This document shows positions 9,309 through 18,238 of a stretch of DNA of 64,000 nt, in pieces. The DNA is taken from assembly GCF_040760075.1 (NCBI RefSeq), contig NZ_CP142884.1:2418001-2482000 (forward strand), written 5' to 3'. The first letter of the stretch is position 1. Every line of letters starts with the position of its first letter. The position numbers were made by a program, and so were the translations under genes. The DNA is from Sphingobacterium sp. R2. GTDB lineage: Bacteria > Bacteroidota > Bacteroidia > Sphingobacteriales > Sphingobacteriaceae. The notes beneath the pieces are model-generated. The model worked only from the letters and a program-made list of their open reading frames with translations. It did no database searches and had not been told where the DNA came from.

Positions 9309-11240
9309 TTACTTAGCGTTTTTATCATTTTCCATTTGCTCTTTCAATTGAGCTAACACGTCTAAGTCGCCTAAAGTAGATTTCTCAACAGAATCTTTTA
9401 CTTTTTTAACAGCTGAAGATTCAGCTTTAGCGTCTTTTTTACGGTTGCTAGACTCTTCTTTGCGAGCTTCTTCTTTCTCTTCTTCCCAGATACGAGAGTG
9501 AGAAATTACCAAACGTTTGTTCTCTTTGTTGAACTCAATGATTTTGAATGAAGTAACTTCATCAACTTTCAATGATGAACCGTCTTCTTTAACAGAGTGT
9601 TTAGAAGGACAGAAACCTTCAACACCATATTGTAAAGCTACGATATCACCTTTATCACCAACTTTGATCACAGTACCTTCGTGAATAGAACCTTCAGTAA
9701 AGATCGTTTCGAAAGTATCCCAAGGGTTTTCTTCCAATTGTTTGTGACCTAAAGATAATTTACGGTTTTCTTCATCCAATTCTAAAACAACTACGTCTAA
9801 TGTTTCACCAACTTTAGTAAATTCGTTAGGGTGGTTGATTTTTTTAGACCAAGATAAATCAGAGATGTGGATCAAACCATCGATACCTTCTTCCAATTCA
9901 ACAAATACACCGAAGTTAGTCATGTTTTTAACAACAGCTGTTTGTTTAGAACCTACAGGGTAACGCTCAGTGATATTTTTCCAAGGATCTGGAGTCAATT
10001 GTTTGATACCTAAGCTCATTTTACGCTCATCGCGATCTAACGTTAAGATTTGCGCTTCGATCTCATCACCAACTTTCAAGAACTCTTGTGGAGAACGTAA
10101 GTTTTGTGACCAAGACATTTCAGAAACGTGGATCAAACCTTCAACGCCTGGGATGATTTCTAAGAAAGCTCCGTAATCAGCAACTGTTACAATTTTACCT
10201 TTAACTTTAGATCCAACTTCTAATGCTGTATCTAAAGATTCCCAAGGATGCTCAGATAATTGTTTCAAGCCTAAAGCAATACGTTTTTTCTCATCATCAA
10301 AATCTAATACAACAACGTTGATTGTTTGATCTAGTGATAAAACTTCTTTTGGATGCTCGATACGGCCCCAAGAGATATCTGTGATATGCAACAAACCGTC
10401 AACACCACCTAAGTCGATGAATACACCGAAGTCAGTGATATTTTTAACAGTTCCTTCCAATACTTGACCTTTTTCTAATTTAGCTACGATCTCAGATTTT
10501 TGGTTTTCTAAGTCGTTTTCAATTAAGACTTTGTGTGATACAACAACGTTTTTGAATTCATGGTTGATTTTTACAACTTTGAATTCCATTGTTTTACCTA
10601 CGTATACATCGTAGTCACGGATAGGTTTGATATCAATTTGAGATCCAGGTAAGAATGCTTCAACACCTTTAATATCAACGATAAGACCACCTTTAGTACG
10701 GCTCTTAACGAAACCAGTAATGATTGCATCATTTTCTAATGCTTCATTGATAGCTTCCCAAGATTTTTGAGTTTTAGCACGTTTGCGAGAAAGTACTAAT
10801 TGACCGTTAGCATCTTCTTGAGATTCAACGAATACGTCAACTTTATCACCAACTTTTAATTCTGGTAAGTCACGGAATTCTGATAAAGAAACTAAACCGT
10901 CAGATTTGAAACCAACATTTAAGACTACGTCTTTATTGTTGATAGAAACTACAGTACCTTCGATAATTTCACCTTGATTAACTTGGTTGAAAGTATCTGC
11001 GTATTGTGCTTCAAGTTTAGCGCGTTCAGCTTCGCTATAATTTCCGAAACCTTTATCATTTGCATCCCAGTCAAATTCACCTTCTGGTGTGATCCAAGTG
11101 TTTGATTTGATTTCATCGATTAAGTTTGAATCAGCTTCTGATTCAATTTGTTCAGTGTCTTTCACTACTTTAGTGTCAGCACCTTGTAGCTCTGCGTTTT
11201 TCGCTGCTAATTCTTTTTCTGCTTCTTGTTTTTTTGCCAT
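9309..11240 (-). CDS. rpsA: 30S ribosomal protein S1
   Basis: S1 (643 aa) binds mRNA and helps the 30S subunit engage leaders. Six S1/OB-fold repeats are visible, the first at about residues 90-160 (GEIIEGTVVSINNKDVVLNV). The others contain ITGFVKSRTKGGLIVDI, LEGTVKNITDFGVFIDLGG, VKGKIVTVADYGAFLEI, TAVVKNMTNFGVFVEL and HEGTVIKVGDKGDIVAL. An acidic N-terminal extension of about 85 residues and a charged K/E-rich C-terminal tail flank them. The leader contains a strong AAGGAG and a perfect hairpin, unusual for this phylum (see findings). It is probably transcribed alone. Confidence 0.97.
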   Translation of the reverse strand: MAKKQEAEKELAAKNAELQGADTKVVKDTEQIESEADSNLIDEIKSNTWITPEGEFDWDANDKGFGNYSEAERAKLEAQYADTFNQVNQGEIIEGTVVSINNKDVVLNVGFKSDGLVSLSEFRDLPELKVGDKVDVFVESQEDANGQLVLSRKRAKTQKSWEAINEALENDAIITGFVKSRTKGGLIVDIKGVEAFLPGSQIDIKPIRDYDVYVGKTMEFKVVKINHEFKNVVVSHKVLIENDLENQKSEIVAKLEKGQVLEGTVKNITDFGVFIDLGGVDGLLHITDISWGRIEHPKEVLSLDQTINVVVLDFDDEKKRIALGLKQLSEHPWESLDTALEVGSKVKGKIVTVADYGAFLEIIPGVEGLIHVSEMSWSQNLRSPQEFLKVGDEIEAQILTLDRDERKMSLGIKQLTPDPWKNITERYPVGSKQTAVVKNMTNFGVFVELEEGIDGLIHISDLSWSKKINHPNEFTKVGETLDVVVLELDEENRKLSLGHKQLEENPWDTFETIFTEGSIHEGTVIKVGDKGDIVALQYGVEGFCPSKHSVKEDGSSLKVDEVTSFKIIEFNKENKRLVISHSRIWEEEKEEARKEESSNRKKDAKAESSAVKKVKDSVEKSTLGDLDVLAQLKEQMENDKNAK

Positions 11241-11251
11241 TAATTAATTTT

Positions 11252-11274
11252 CTCCTTTTTCCTACTTTGTAGGA
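11252..11274 (-). promoter_or_regulatory. rpsA leader: Shine-Dalgarno sequence plus adjacent hairpin
   Basis: On the minus strand AAGGAG (11252-11257) lies 11 bases before the ATG. Just upstream, TCCTAC-AAA-GTAGGA (11260-11274) is a perfect 6-bp hairpin. The bases CTCCT just upstream of and in the left arm can also pair with the AGGAG, so two structures exclude each other. A translational switch is an inference. Confidence 0.5.
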
Positions 11275-11278
11275 GTTG

Positions 11279-11286
11279 CAAAGGTA
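11279..11286 (-). promoter_or_regulatory. rpsA -7 promoter box
   Basis: TACCTTTG on the minus strand matches TAnnTTTG exactly. A TTG at 11304-11306 is only 17 bases upstream, so the -33 element is uncertain. Confidence 0.55.
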
Positions 11287-11468
11287 CAAAAAAACTTTAA
11301 ATGCAAAACTTTATTTTTTCTTATTTTATTGAAAGACTTTCAGTTATAGGGATGTTTTTATAGGTCAAGCTATATAGGGTACTAATTGAACGTTGACTCT
11401 GTTATTTATCGACTTTATTTGCTGAAATTCCTTTCTTAGAAAGCATAAGTTAAACTGCTTAAAAAGAC

Positions 11469-12434
11469 TTAATCTTCTCTCTTAAACGAATTGAAAATAC
11501 GTGGTTTGGCAATAACAATGGTTTGTTTGGACAGCGCAATAGCAGCATTGAGCTCATAACCCAATAATAAAATAAGCGTATTCAAATAAATCCAGAGCAT
11601 AATGACAATTAAAGTTCCGATAGAGCCATACAATTTGTTGTACGCACCGAAGTGATTGATATAAAAAGTGAATATCGAAAAAGTCAATATTGCCAGAATG
11701 GTGGCCATCGATGCTCCTGCACTAAAGAGTTTCCACTTATTGGAGGTTGAAGGACCAAATTTGTAGATACAACTCACTGTGAAAAAATAGATAGCGAATA
11801 TAATCAACCATCGGGCTATCTTAAGCAATATCGCCCAGAAGCTTGATTTAATACCCGTCGTTTCTTTAAGATAGTCTATCGTAATGCCAGCAATCGTAAA
11901 AATCGTCATTCCAACAGTCAGGGCAAAGATAATTAAGAAGGCCAAAGCTAAGGCCAACAATCGTTTTTTGATCCAAGGCCGTTTTTCTGTCATTAACGAT
12001 GCTTTATTGAATGCATTCATGAGGGAGGCCATGCCGTTGGTGGCAAAATAGGCTGCAAACACAAAACCGAAGGACAGCAATCCGCCATTTTGGTTTTTGA
12101 TAATATCTTCCAAAGTTGTTTCAACAACGAGAAATGCATTTTTAGGAATAACTACAGCAAGAAAATCCAACAATTGCTCTTGAAAATTATTTATTGGAAT
12201 ATATGGGATTAACGTAAATAAAAAGATGATGCCTGGAAAAATAGCTAATAGAAAGCTGTAGGAAAGGGAAGAAGCTTTGCTAATAATGGAGTCTCTGGAA
12301 ATTTCCTGAAAGAAAAATACAGCTACGGTGTAAAGTGGGAGCGAGCCAAACCCAGGTAGTACGACCCGTTTACTCCATTCGATCAATCTAAAATAAGGTT
12401 CAAAATTTAATAGCCATTGGTGGATTTTCCCCAT
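11469..12434 (-). CDS. YihY/BrkB-family membrane protein
   Basis: This inner-membrane protein (321 aa) of the YihY/virulence factor BrkB family (once misnamed RNase BN) has about six transmembrane helices. The family pattern is seen in SKASSLSYSFLLAIFPGIIF near residue 55, GLLSFGFVFAAYFATNGMA, and the C-terminal YGSIGTLIVIMLWIYL followed by GYELNAAIA. The biochemical function of the family is unsettled. It is the last gene of a tight operon, one base after the thioesterase gene, with mltG and a PASTA protein upstream, which suggests a cell-envelope role (inference). Confidence 0.88.
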   Translation of the reverse strand: MGKIHQWLLNFEPYFRLIEWSKRVVLPGFGSLPLYTVAVFFFQEISRDSIISKASSLSYSFLLAIFPGIIFLFTLIPYIPINNFQEQLLDFLAVVIPKNAFLVVETTLEDIIKNQNGGLLSFGFVFAAYFATNGMASLMNAFNKASLMTEKRPWIKKRLLALALAFLIIFALTVGMTIFTIAGITIDYLKETTGIKSSFWAILLKIARWLIIFAIYFFTVSCIYKFGPSTSNKWKLFSAGASMATILAILTFSIFTFYINHFGAYNKLYGSIGTLIVIMLWIYLNTLILLLGYELNAAIALSKQTIVIAKPRIFNSFKRED

Positions 12435-12435
12435 T

Positions 12436-12843
12436 TTAATTAAAATATTTACTCATCTTATCCAAGAAAACCTGCGGCGGCATACAAGGTCTATTTTTCT
12501 CCATATTGACAAAGACCAATGTCGTTTCTCCTTGATTAAGTAGCTCTCCATTCTCATTGAAAAGCTCATATTCGAAGACAATACGAACAGCAGGTTTCTT
12601 TCGGATGGTTACACGTATTGTAATCAGGTCATCATATTTGCCTGGTTTTAGATATTTGGTCTTCATCTCTGTGACAGGGAGCATGACCCCCATTTCTTCC
12701 AGTTCTCGGTATGAGATCCCTGTACTCCGCAGCATTTCAGTTCGAGCTATTTCATAAAACGCAGCGTAATTGCCATAATAGACATAGCCCATCTGGTCTG
12801 TTTCTGCATAGCGAACGCGAATCTGATGATCAAATACAAACAT
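12436..12843 (-). CDS. Acyl-CoA thioesterase, YbgC/4-hydroxybenzoyl-CoA thioesterase family
   Basis: A hot-dog-fold thioesterase (135 aa). VRYAETDQMGYVYYGNYAAF contains the catalytic Asp of the 4HBT family (D in ETDQMG) and the following YYGNY. The rest follows the family length closely. It likely hydrolyses acyl-CoA or acyl-ACP thioesters, with substrate unknown. Its ATG overlaps the mltG stop (TAATG), so the genes are translationally coupled. No signal peptide is visible. Confidence 0.9.
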   Translation of the reverse strand: MFVFDHQIRVRYAETDQMGYVYYGNYAAFYEIARTEMLRSTGISYRELEEMGVMLPVTEMKTKYLKPGKYDDLITIRVTIRKKPAVRIVFEYELFNENGELLNQGETTLVFVNMEKNRPCMPPQVFLDKMSKYFN

Positions 12844-13883
12844 TATTTTTTAATATTTCTAGCATCCAAAGCCTGTTGAAATTTGCGCGCATTGATTAAA
12901 TGCTCTGCTTCAGTTTTTGCGAAATTATGGTAACCCGAGAAATCATCTTTCGCACACATATAGATGTAATCGTGCTGCTTGAAGTTCAACACTGCATCAA
13001 TAGCAGCGATGCTTGGAATAGAAATCGGGCCTGGGGGCAATCCTCTATAAATATATGTATTGTAGGGATTGTCTGTCCTTAGGTGCTTATTCAATACCCT
13101 TCTGATTGTAAAATCATTATTAGCAAAGATTACTGTTGGGTCTGCCTGTAATAACATTCCTTTTTTAAGGCGGTTTAAATAAAGTCCCGCAATCATGGGC
13201 ATTTCATCTTGATGTAGCGCTTCCCCTTTAACAATGGAAGCTAACGTGCTGATCTGCTGTGGAGTCAAATTAAGCGCTTTTGCTTTCGCCGTGCGATCCG
13301 TATTCCAGAATTTTTTCCATTCATCATCAAAACGAGCGATTATCTTTTCAGGACTAGTGTTCCAGTATATTTCGTACGTATTAGGAATAAACATCGTAAT
13401 CAGATTTTCCTTCGTAAATCCATACTTCTGCGCCGTAGCTTCATCATTCAGCACAGCGATAAATTGCGCAGAATCAGCCTCGAAACTTTTTCCAAGAAGC
13501 GCCGCCATATTTTCTTTTAATCGGACATTGGCGAATCGGAATTTTACGGGGTCTTGGTAGCCACCCATTAAATTGCCAACTAAACGTCTATTGTTCATTC
13601 CAGGTGTCAATAAGTACCGACCTGGTTTTACACTCTTTTCATATTTTTTATATTGCGCTGCACGCTGAAATGAAGCGATATCGTCCAATAGATTTGAATC
13701 GCTGATTGATTTCAGGACATCTTCATACTTTTCACCCTCGTGTATATACAGGTACTTTTTATCTCCCGATACATTCGAAGCATAAAACGTGCTATAAAAT
13801 TTCCAAGCAAAATAAGCTCCAACGACAACAACGATTAGAGCAATTATTTTTAACCAACTTGGTATTCCCTTTTTATTTTTCAT
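12843..13883 (-). CDS. mltG: Endolytic murein transglycosylase MltG
   Basis: MltG (346 aa) cuts nascent glycan strands in the periplasm and sets their length. One N-terminal transmembrane helix (residues about 10-28, WLKIIALIVVVVGAYFAWKF) is followed by a LysM-like region and the YceG domain. The catalytic Glu lies in LASIVKGEALHQDEMPMIAG, followed by LNRLKKGMLLQADPTVI and NPYNTYIYRGLPPGPI, all classical signatures. It sits in a run with a three-PASTA protein upstream and a thioesterase and YihY downstream, forming a cell-wall operon. Confidence 0.95.
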   Translation of the reverse strand: MKNKKGIPSWLKIIALIVVVVGAYFAWKFYSTFYASNVSGDKKYLYIHEGEKYEDVLKSISDSNLLDDIASFQRAAQYKKYEKSVKPGRYLLTPGMNNRRLVGNLMGGYQDPVKFRFANVRLKENMAALLGKSFEADSAQFIAVLNDEATAQKYGFTKENLITMFIPNTYEIYWNTSPEKIIARFDDEWKKFWNTDRTAKAKALNLTPQQISTLASIVKGEALHQDEMPMIAGLYLNRLKKGMLLQADPTVIFANNDFTIRRVLNKHLRTDNPYNTYIYRGLPPGPISIPSIAAIDAVLNFKQHDYIYMCAKDDFSGYHNFAKTEAEHLINARKFQQALDARNIKK

Positions 13884-13884
13884 T

Positions 13885-14022
13885 CTAAAATTTTTTAATC
13901 ATTTTTTGTTCGCTATTTATGGCATTCATGCAGCCTTTAGCGGTCAATGTTCGAAAAATCTCGCGTATGAAACGCAGTTTTTTCTTATGTTTATCGTGTT
14001 GAATCTTTAAAGACTTTAGCAT
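13885..14022 (-). CDS. Candidate small ORF (45 aa), unknown
   Basis: The 183-base gap between the PASTA gene and mltG contains an ATG-to-TAG frame of 45 residues starting MLKSLKIQHDKHKKK and ending EQKMIKKF. It is strongly basic (about a quarter Lys) with one Cys and no signal peptide or obvious domain. Its stop lies one base before the mltG start, the spacing expected of an operon gene. I do not recognise it, and chance or decayed sequence remains possible. Confidence 0.3.
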   Translation of the reverse strand: MLKSLKIQHDKHKKKLRFIREIFRTLTAKGCMNAINSEQKMIKKF

Positions 14023-14066
14023 CTTTTATCAGTGATTCAATGCAATTTCAATTTACGGTCGTAGCC

Positions 14067-15032
14067 TTAGAACCCAAGGCTATTTCCTTTGTTTTCTTTA
14101 TCTTTCTTTTGGCCCACGGCGTTATTTGCAGGTTTCGTTGTCGGCGTATTTGTGGTCGTACTCTTCGCCGGTGCAGCAGGCTTCGATTGGGCATTCGGAT
14201 TAGCTTGTGTTTGGTTTGCTTGTGGTTTAGGTGTTGTTGTAACACCTGCAGGAGCATCTGTAATAGGTGCTGGTGCTGTAATTGAAAGTGTTACATCAAT
14301 TTTAGCGCCTAAGCTGGTTAAGCCTTTTTCGATTCCTGGTGATTGTACACTGATTACTGCGGTAGCAGTATCCGTTACATTTGGATCATAGGTTACAGTG
14401 CCCAGACCTAGTCCAGCTCCAGATAAGGCAAACTTCGCTTCATTTAACGGAAGTCCAATTAAATTAGGTATCTCTACTTCATTTGCTCCCAATCCATTTC
14501 CCAAAACGAGATCTATACGCGAACCTTTAGGTATCATCCTTCCATTACGGATGGACTGTCCTGCAAATTGAGCATCTAAAACGATATCTCTTGCGATGTC
14601 CGCTACATACGAAGTGTCTCCTATTCTAAGGTTATGGTTTTTCAAGATGGCGGTGGCTTCGATCAATGTTTTATCCTTTATATTCGGAAAAGCAACTTCA
14701 GGTGCCACCTGTGTGATAATGGTCAAATAAATAGTCCGACCCGATTTTACATGAAATCCTTGTTCAGGATCTTGTTCTATAACCATACCAGGCTTAGCGT
14801 CCATCTGATAGACAGAATCAATTTTATATTCGAGCCCCGCATTTTCCAGCGCCTGAATAGCTGCACTGATATGAAGTCCTTTGACTTTAGGGACCGCAAT
14901 AGATTCATCATGTTTGGTATATACTTTCAGACCAATATAAACGAAAAGGAATACGCATACTATCGCAATGAAAGCGGCAATAAGATTTTTCCTAAAAGTG
15001 GGGGTCTGAAGATATTGTACTACTTTGGACAT
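14067..15032 (-). CDS. PASTA-domain membrane protein
   Basis: The protein has 321 aa. One transmembrane helix near the N-terminus (residues about 16-38, LIAAFIAIVCVFLFVYIGLK) precedes three periplasmic PASTA domains: ESIAVPKVKGLHISAAIQAL..., VAFPNIKDKTLIEATAILK... and VEIPNLIGLPLNEAKFALS.... A low-complexity Pro/Ala/Thr/Asn tail of about 60 residues follows. PASTA domains bind peptidoglycan fragments and beta-lactams. There is no kinase or transpeptidase domain, so this is a stand-alone sensor or scaffold. A start at 15083 is possible, but MSKVVQYL at 15032, preceded by AAAGAA, is likelier. It is divergent from ddl with overlapping promoters. Confidence 0.88.
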   Translation of the reverse strand: MSKVVQYLQTPTFRKNLIAAFIAIVCVFLFVYIGLKVYTKHDESIAVPKVKGLHISAAIQALENAGLEYKIDSVYQMDAKPGMVIEQDPEQGFHVKSGRTIYLTIITQVAPEVAFPNIKDKTLIEATAILKNHNLRIGDTSYVADIARDIVLDAQFAGQSIRNGRMIPKGSRIDLVLGNGLGANEVEIPNLIGLPLNEAKFALSGAGLGLGTVTYDPNVTDTATAVISVQSPGIEKGLTSLGAKIDVTLSITAPAPITDAPAGVTTTPKPQANQTQANPNAQSKPAAPAKSTTTNTPTTKPANNAVGQKKDKENKGNSLGF

Positions 15033-15116
15033 TTCTTTGTTAATAAAAATTAATTCTGCATAGAACCGCAATATTAAAGCCAAGTTTGCAGAAAGATTAA
15101 ATAAAATTATTCGTCA

Positions 15117-15156
15117 CAAAATTATTCGTTTTTCCGTGTATAGCAAATTATATTTG
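15117..15156. promoter_or_regulatory. Overlapping divergent promoters of the PASTA gene and ddl
   Basis: Leftward: TTG (15144-15146), 19 bases, TAATTTTG (15117-15124). Rightward: a weak TTCG (15125-15128), 20 bases, TATATTTG (15149-15156). The elements interleave over 40 bases, and the inverted repeat CAAAT/ATTTG is used by both, so two polymerases probably cannot bind together. Confidence 0.6.
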
Positions 15157-15177
15157 CTCTTCGAATCGCTAAAATTT

Positions 15178-16185
15178 ATGAAAGCAAAAATAGCATTAAT
15201 AACTGGAGGTTATACAGGAGAAGCTGAAGTTTCTTTTAAAAGTTCAGCCTTCGTCAATTCGCAGCTTGATCACGACAAATACGATGTGTATATGATTACG
15301 GTGACCAAAGAAGCATGGTACTACGAAGATGTAGATGGTCAGCAGCATCCCATTTCGAAAGCAGATTTCACGCTTTCATTGCATGGGGATGTTTTGATTT
15401 TTGACTTGGCATTTATTATGGTACACGGTGTGCCTGGAGAAGATGGGAGACTCCAAAGTTATTTTGACTTATTAGATATTCCTTATACGTCATGTGACGC
15501 GCTAACTTCTGCCTTGACGATGAATAAAGGGTATACAAAGGCGATTTTATCGGATATTCCAGAGCTGCATTTGGCAAAATCGGTCCTACTGTTTGAATCG
15601 CAACGCCCGGAGGCACTCAAAATCGTCGAAAGCAATCTTTCGCTGCCTTATTTTGTGAAACCTAATGCAGGTGGGAGCAGTATCGGTATGACCAAGGTGA
15701 AAGAATCTGCACAGTTAAAAGAAGCGATCGATAAAGCTTTTGATGCAGAGAATACAGGTAAACAGGTCATTGTTGAAGAATTTGTGACTGGACGCGAATT
15801 TTCCGAAGGAATTTTTCGGAATTCAAAAGGCGAGCTTGTTGTTTTACCTGCTACGGAGGTTCGGACTACGCGCGAATTTTTTGACTACGAAGCGAAATAT
15901 ATACCTGGACTGACCGAAGAGATTACGCCGGCAGAGCTGACTAACGAACAGCAGGAACGGGCTGCACGTATCTTGAAAGAGATTTATGTCAGATTGAATT
16001 GCAAAGGTATGGTACGTGTAGATTTCTTTTTGGAAAACGGAACCGATAACTTTTATTTTATTGAAATCAATACCATTCCGGGGCAGACCGCGCAAAGTTT
16101 TATACCGCAACAAGTACGCGCTTTTGGAATGAAAGAATGTGATTTCTATGGCGAATTGATCGAAACAGCCTTGCAGTCGAAATAA
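15178..16185 (+). CDS. ddl: D-alanine--D-alanine ligase
   Basis: This ATP-grasp ligase (335 aa) makes the D-Ala-D-Ala dipeptide for peptidoglycan. Visible features are the N-terminal MKAKIALITGGYTGEAEVS, a VHGVPGEDGRLQ loop, the glycine-rich ATP loop NAGGSSIGMTKV (residues about 180-190), EEFVTGREFS, and the metal-binding C-terminus INTIPGQTAQSF. An upstream GTG at 15136 would lie before the -7 promoter box (15149-15156), so the ATG at 15178 is the start. Its divergence from the PASTA/mltG operon groups cell-wall genes around one control region. Confidence 0.95.
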   Translation: MKAKIALITGGYTGEAEVSFKSSAFVNSQLDHDKYDVYMITVTKEAWYYEDVDGQQHPISKADFTLSLHGDVLIFDLAFIMVHGVPGEDGRLQSYFDLLDIPYTSCDALTSALTMNKGYTKAILSDIPELHLAKSVLLFESQRPEALKIVESNLSLPYFVKPNAGGSSIGMTKVKESAQLKEAIDKAFDAENTGKQVIVEEFVTGREFSEGIFRNSKGELVVLPATEVRTTREFFDYEAKYIPGLTEEITPAELTNEQQERAARILKEIYVRLNCKGMVRVDFFLENGTDNFYFIEINTIPGQTAQSFIPQQVRAFGMKECDFYGELIETALQSK

Positions 16186-16270
16186 TATTGTCCTTTATAT
16201 TAGATATGAATCGGAGGTTCGTACGATTGCTGAATTTAACAATATGCGACTGGGTAACTAAAGATAACAA

Positions 16271-16302
16271 AAGACGGCTTTCAATTTTCTGAAAGCCGTC
16301 TT
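16271..16302. terminator. Bidirectional terminator between ddl and the serine hydrolase gene
   Basis: A 12-bp perfect stem (16271-16282 with 16291-16302) with an 8-base loop is followed by T-rich sequence on both strands. It serves the two convergent genes. Confidence 0.85.
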
Positions 16303-16310
16303 TTTGTGTT

Positions 16311-17555
16311 TTATTTTCTGAAATCAAATTTGGATAGATCGGGTTTAAACTTTTTTACCCTTTTCAATTCCTCCTGATAAATTACCTGCCCGATATTTTT
16401 TAAAAATGGGTAGGTTACTGTTTCGTATTCATAGCGTCCATCGTTGTAGATGCCATTTTCATTAGACTGCACAACAACGGCGAGCATAAATTCCACCCCA
16501 TGTTCAAAGTCGACGATATAAGCATTATCAATATTATAGCCATAAGAATCACCATACTTGTTGAAGATCCGTATGTTGGGATTTAGGGTCGTATGTTTTT
16601 CACGGCCATAAAAAAGGAGCTTGCTATATGTTGGCCAGAATTCTGTAGAGTCATATTTCGGGAAATCCGACTCAAAGGGATAGCGCGACATATAATCATA
16701 GAGCAGTGCGTAGTCCTCCTTTTTCAGGTTAAATCTATCTTTAGGCTGAAATGCTTCAGGAAATAATAATTTCTTCAGAATGAGCTGTTGATCTTGAAGA
16801 GCGTAGACATTTAATCCTTCAAAGCTCCAGGGGGCATGGACTAGCTCATCTTTGTCGTTTATATAGCCTTTTCCCTGAAGGGTATTGGCCAGCTTGATGG
16901 GATAGTCTTTGGGGTCGAACTGTGCCTCTTGTTTATAAAAACTATTTTCCCCACTATAAAAGGTTATTGGATTGGTATGTTTGGCCCATATGCCCTTGTC
17001 TCCAATGGCAAGACGGTTGACAATACGGCTGTATTTGGTGCCGTATTTTTTTAGTTTCGCATTTAGTTCAGCACGGCCAATAAATTCAAAAAGTCTATTT
17101 TGTGCATCATTGTCGCTGGTCAATAGTATTTTTTTTACATATTGTGCCACGGAAGGAAGCCCATTGGCTGCCGACTCATCTACAAGAACCTTCGTCTGCT
17201 TTTCAAATGCAGCATCAATACGGAGGGGGGTGTCTTTGCTGAGACCTGCAATCTGTAGGTCATTGATTTTTTCTAAGGCCAGAATTGCTGTCGGCAACTT
17301 TACGGTACTTGCGGGATAAAAATACCAGTTCGGATTCAGTCGATAGCTATAGGACCTGAAATGCGGCATATTGGATTTGTCACGATCAATTTGCGTATAC
17401 AGAATCTGCACCTCATTTTTAGTCGGATGCCTCAATATGTTTTGAAATAGATCAGGATGACTCTGGAGTAATTTTTCCAGGTAAACAGTATCTATCTTTT
17501 GAGCGTATGCGTCTGACATGAATAGGGTGAAAATTAAGATAAAGTATTTGTGCAT
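16311..17555 (-). CDS. Exported serine hydrolase, class A beta-lactamase fold
   Basis: The protein has 414 aa with a signal peptide ending near AYAQ. The active-site SxxK is in YPASTVKLPTAILALEK (STVK), and the second motif SDNDAQN (SDN type) follows about 80 residues later. Both are hallmarks of the beta-lactamase class A/D-alanyl carboxypeptidase fold. It is longer than true class A enzymes (about 290 aa), so penicillin-binding or an unrelated peptidase/esterase role is as likely as beta-lactam hydrolysis. MHKYF at 17555 is the better start than the ATG at 17570. It lies 28 bases after an exported hypothetical protein in the same orientation. Confidence 0.85.
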   Translation of the reverse strand: MHKYFILIFTLFMSDAYAQKIDTVYLEKLLQSHPDLFQNILRHPTKNEVQILYTQIDRDKSNMPHFRSYSYRLNPNWYFYPASTVKLPTAILALEKINDLQIAGLSKDTPLRIDAAFEKQTKVLVDESAANGLPSVAQYVKKILLTSDNDAQNRLFEFIGRAELNAKLKKYGTKYSRIVNRLAIGDKGIWAKHTNPITFYSGENSFYKQEAQFDPKDYPIKLANTLQGKGYINDKDELVHAPWSFEGLNVYALQDQQLILKKLLFPEAFQPKDRFNLKKEDYALLYDYMSRYPFESDFPKYDSTEFWPTYSKLLFYGREKHTTLNPNIRIFNKYGDSYGYNIDNAYIVDFEHGVEFMLAVVVQSNENGIYNDGRYEYETVTYPFLKNIGQVIYQEELKRVKKFKPDLSKFDFRK

Positions 17556-17583
17556 GTGCTTTATATCCAAGTGTTGCGCTTGT

Positions 17584-18189
17584 TTAGTCCTGTCTATTAA
17601 GCTCTTCTATAGCTTTTAACAATTTGTTTTTTGACAGGAGCTTTTTTGCTTTTTCATTTCCCTCTACATAAGGTTCCAAGGTTTCTTTTTTCAGTGGTAA
17701 AATTTCCTTCGCCCTTTCAATTTTGAAATGTGATATGGTAGGCTGATTGATATCAGCGGTCATGCTATACCGGCGGATTCGCTGTTCACGACTGACAGTG
17801 TCGACCAAAAATAACCAGCAACTGTCCTGTGGAATGCCTTTTATTTTCTTGTTCCAATAATCTATCCGATAGATTTCTTTTGTCTGCTCGGGCGTTACCG
17901 TATGTTTCTTGCCTTTTTCCCGCCAGGATATTTCACTGGGTGCTGTTGTGGTTCTTAATTTTATTTTTGTTTTTGCAACAACGGTGCTGTCATTTTTCAA
18001 AACAATATAAAATTTATACCTACTGCTTATCGGTTCGCTATTGAAAGAATAGAACCGGGGGGTATATACGCCCGGTAAAGTAACGTTCCCGCTTGGAGTT
18101 CGTATCGTGGTTGGCGGGCTAAATTGTGCAAGAGCTCGGTTCGAGGTACCCAGTAGGAAAATTACGAAACGTAATATCCATAGGATCAT
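17584..18189 (-). CDS. Exported hypothetical protein
   Basis: The ATG at 18189 gives 201 aa: MILWILRFVIFLLGTSNRALAQ is a signal peptide with an A-L-A/Q cleavage site. An in-frame ATG at 18354 would overlap folA and lose the signal peptide at the N-terminus, so I reject it. The mature part has no cysteine motif or recognised domain. It is rich in beta-prone, charged residues and ends in a Lys-rich helix (EKAKKLLSKNKLLKAIEEL). It lies between folA and the serine hydrolase, probably read in the same direction. I do not recognise a family. Confidence 0.65.
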   Translation of the reverse strand: MILWILRFVIFLLGTSNRALAQFSPPTTIRTPSGNVTLPGVYTPRFYSFNSEPISSRYKFYIVLKNDSTVVAKTKIKLRTTTAPSEISWREKGKKHTVTPEQTKEIYRIDYWNKKIKGIPQDSCWLFLVDTVSREQRIRRYSMTADINQPTISHFKIERAKEILPLKKETLEPYVEGNEKAKKLLSKNKLLKAIEELNRQD

Positions 18190-18238
18190 GGAGCCTTTTG
18201 CTCCAATATATTGCGTTTTGAAATTCGTAAACACAGAA

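Noticed and set aside
14048..14391. Long plus-strand and minus-strand frames across the PASTA-protein tail
   Set aside because: They are shadows of the low-complexity Pro/Ala/Thr coding sequence.
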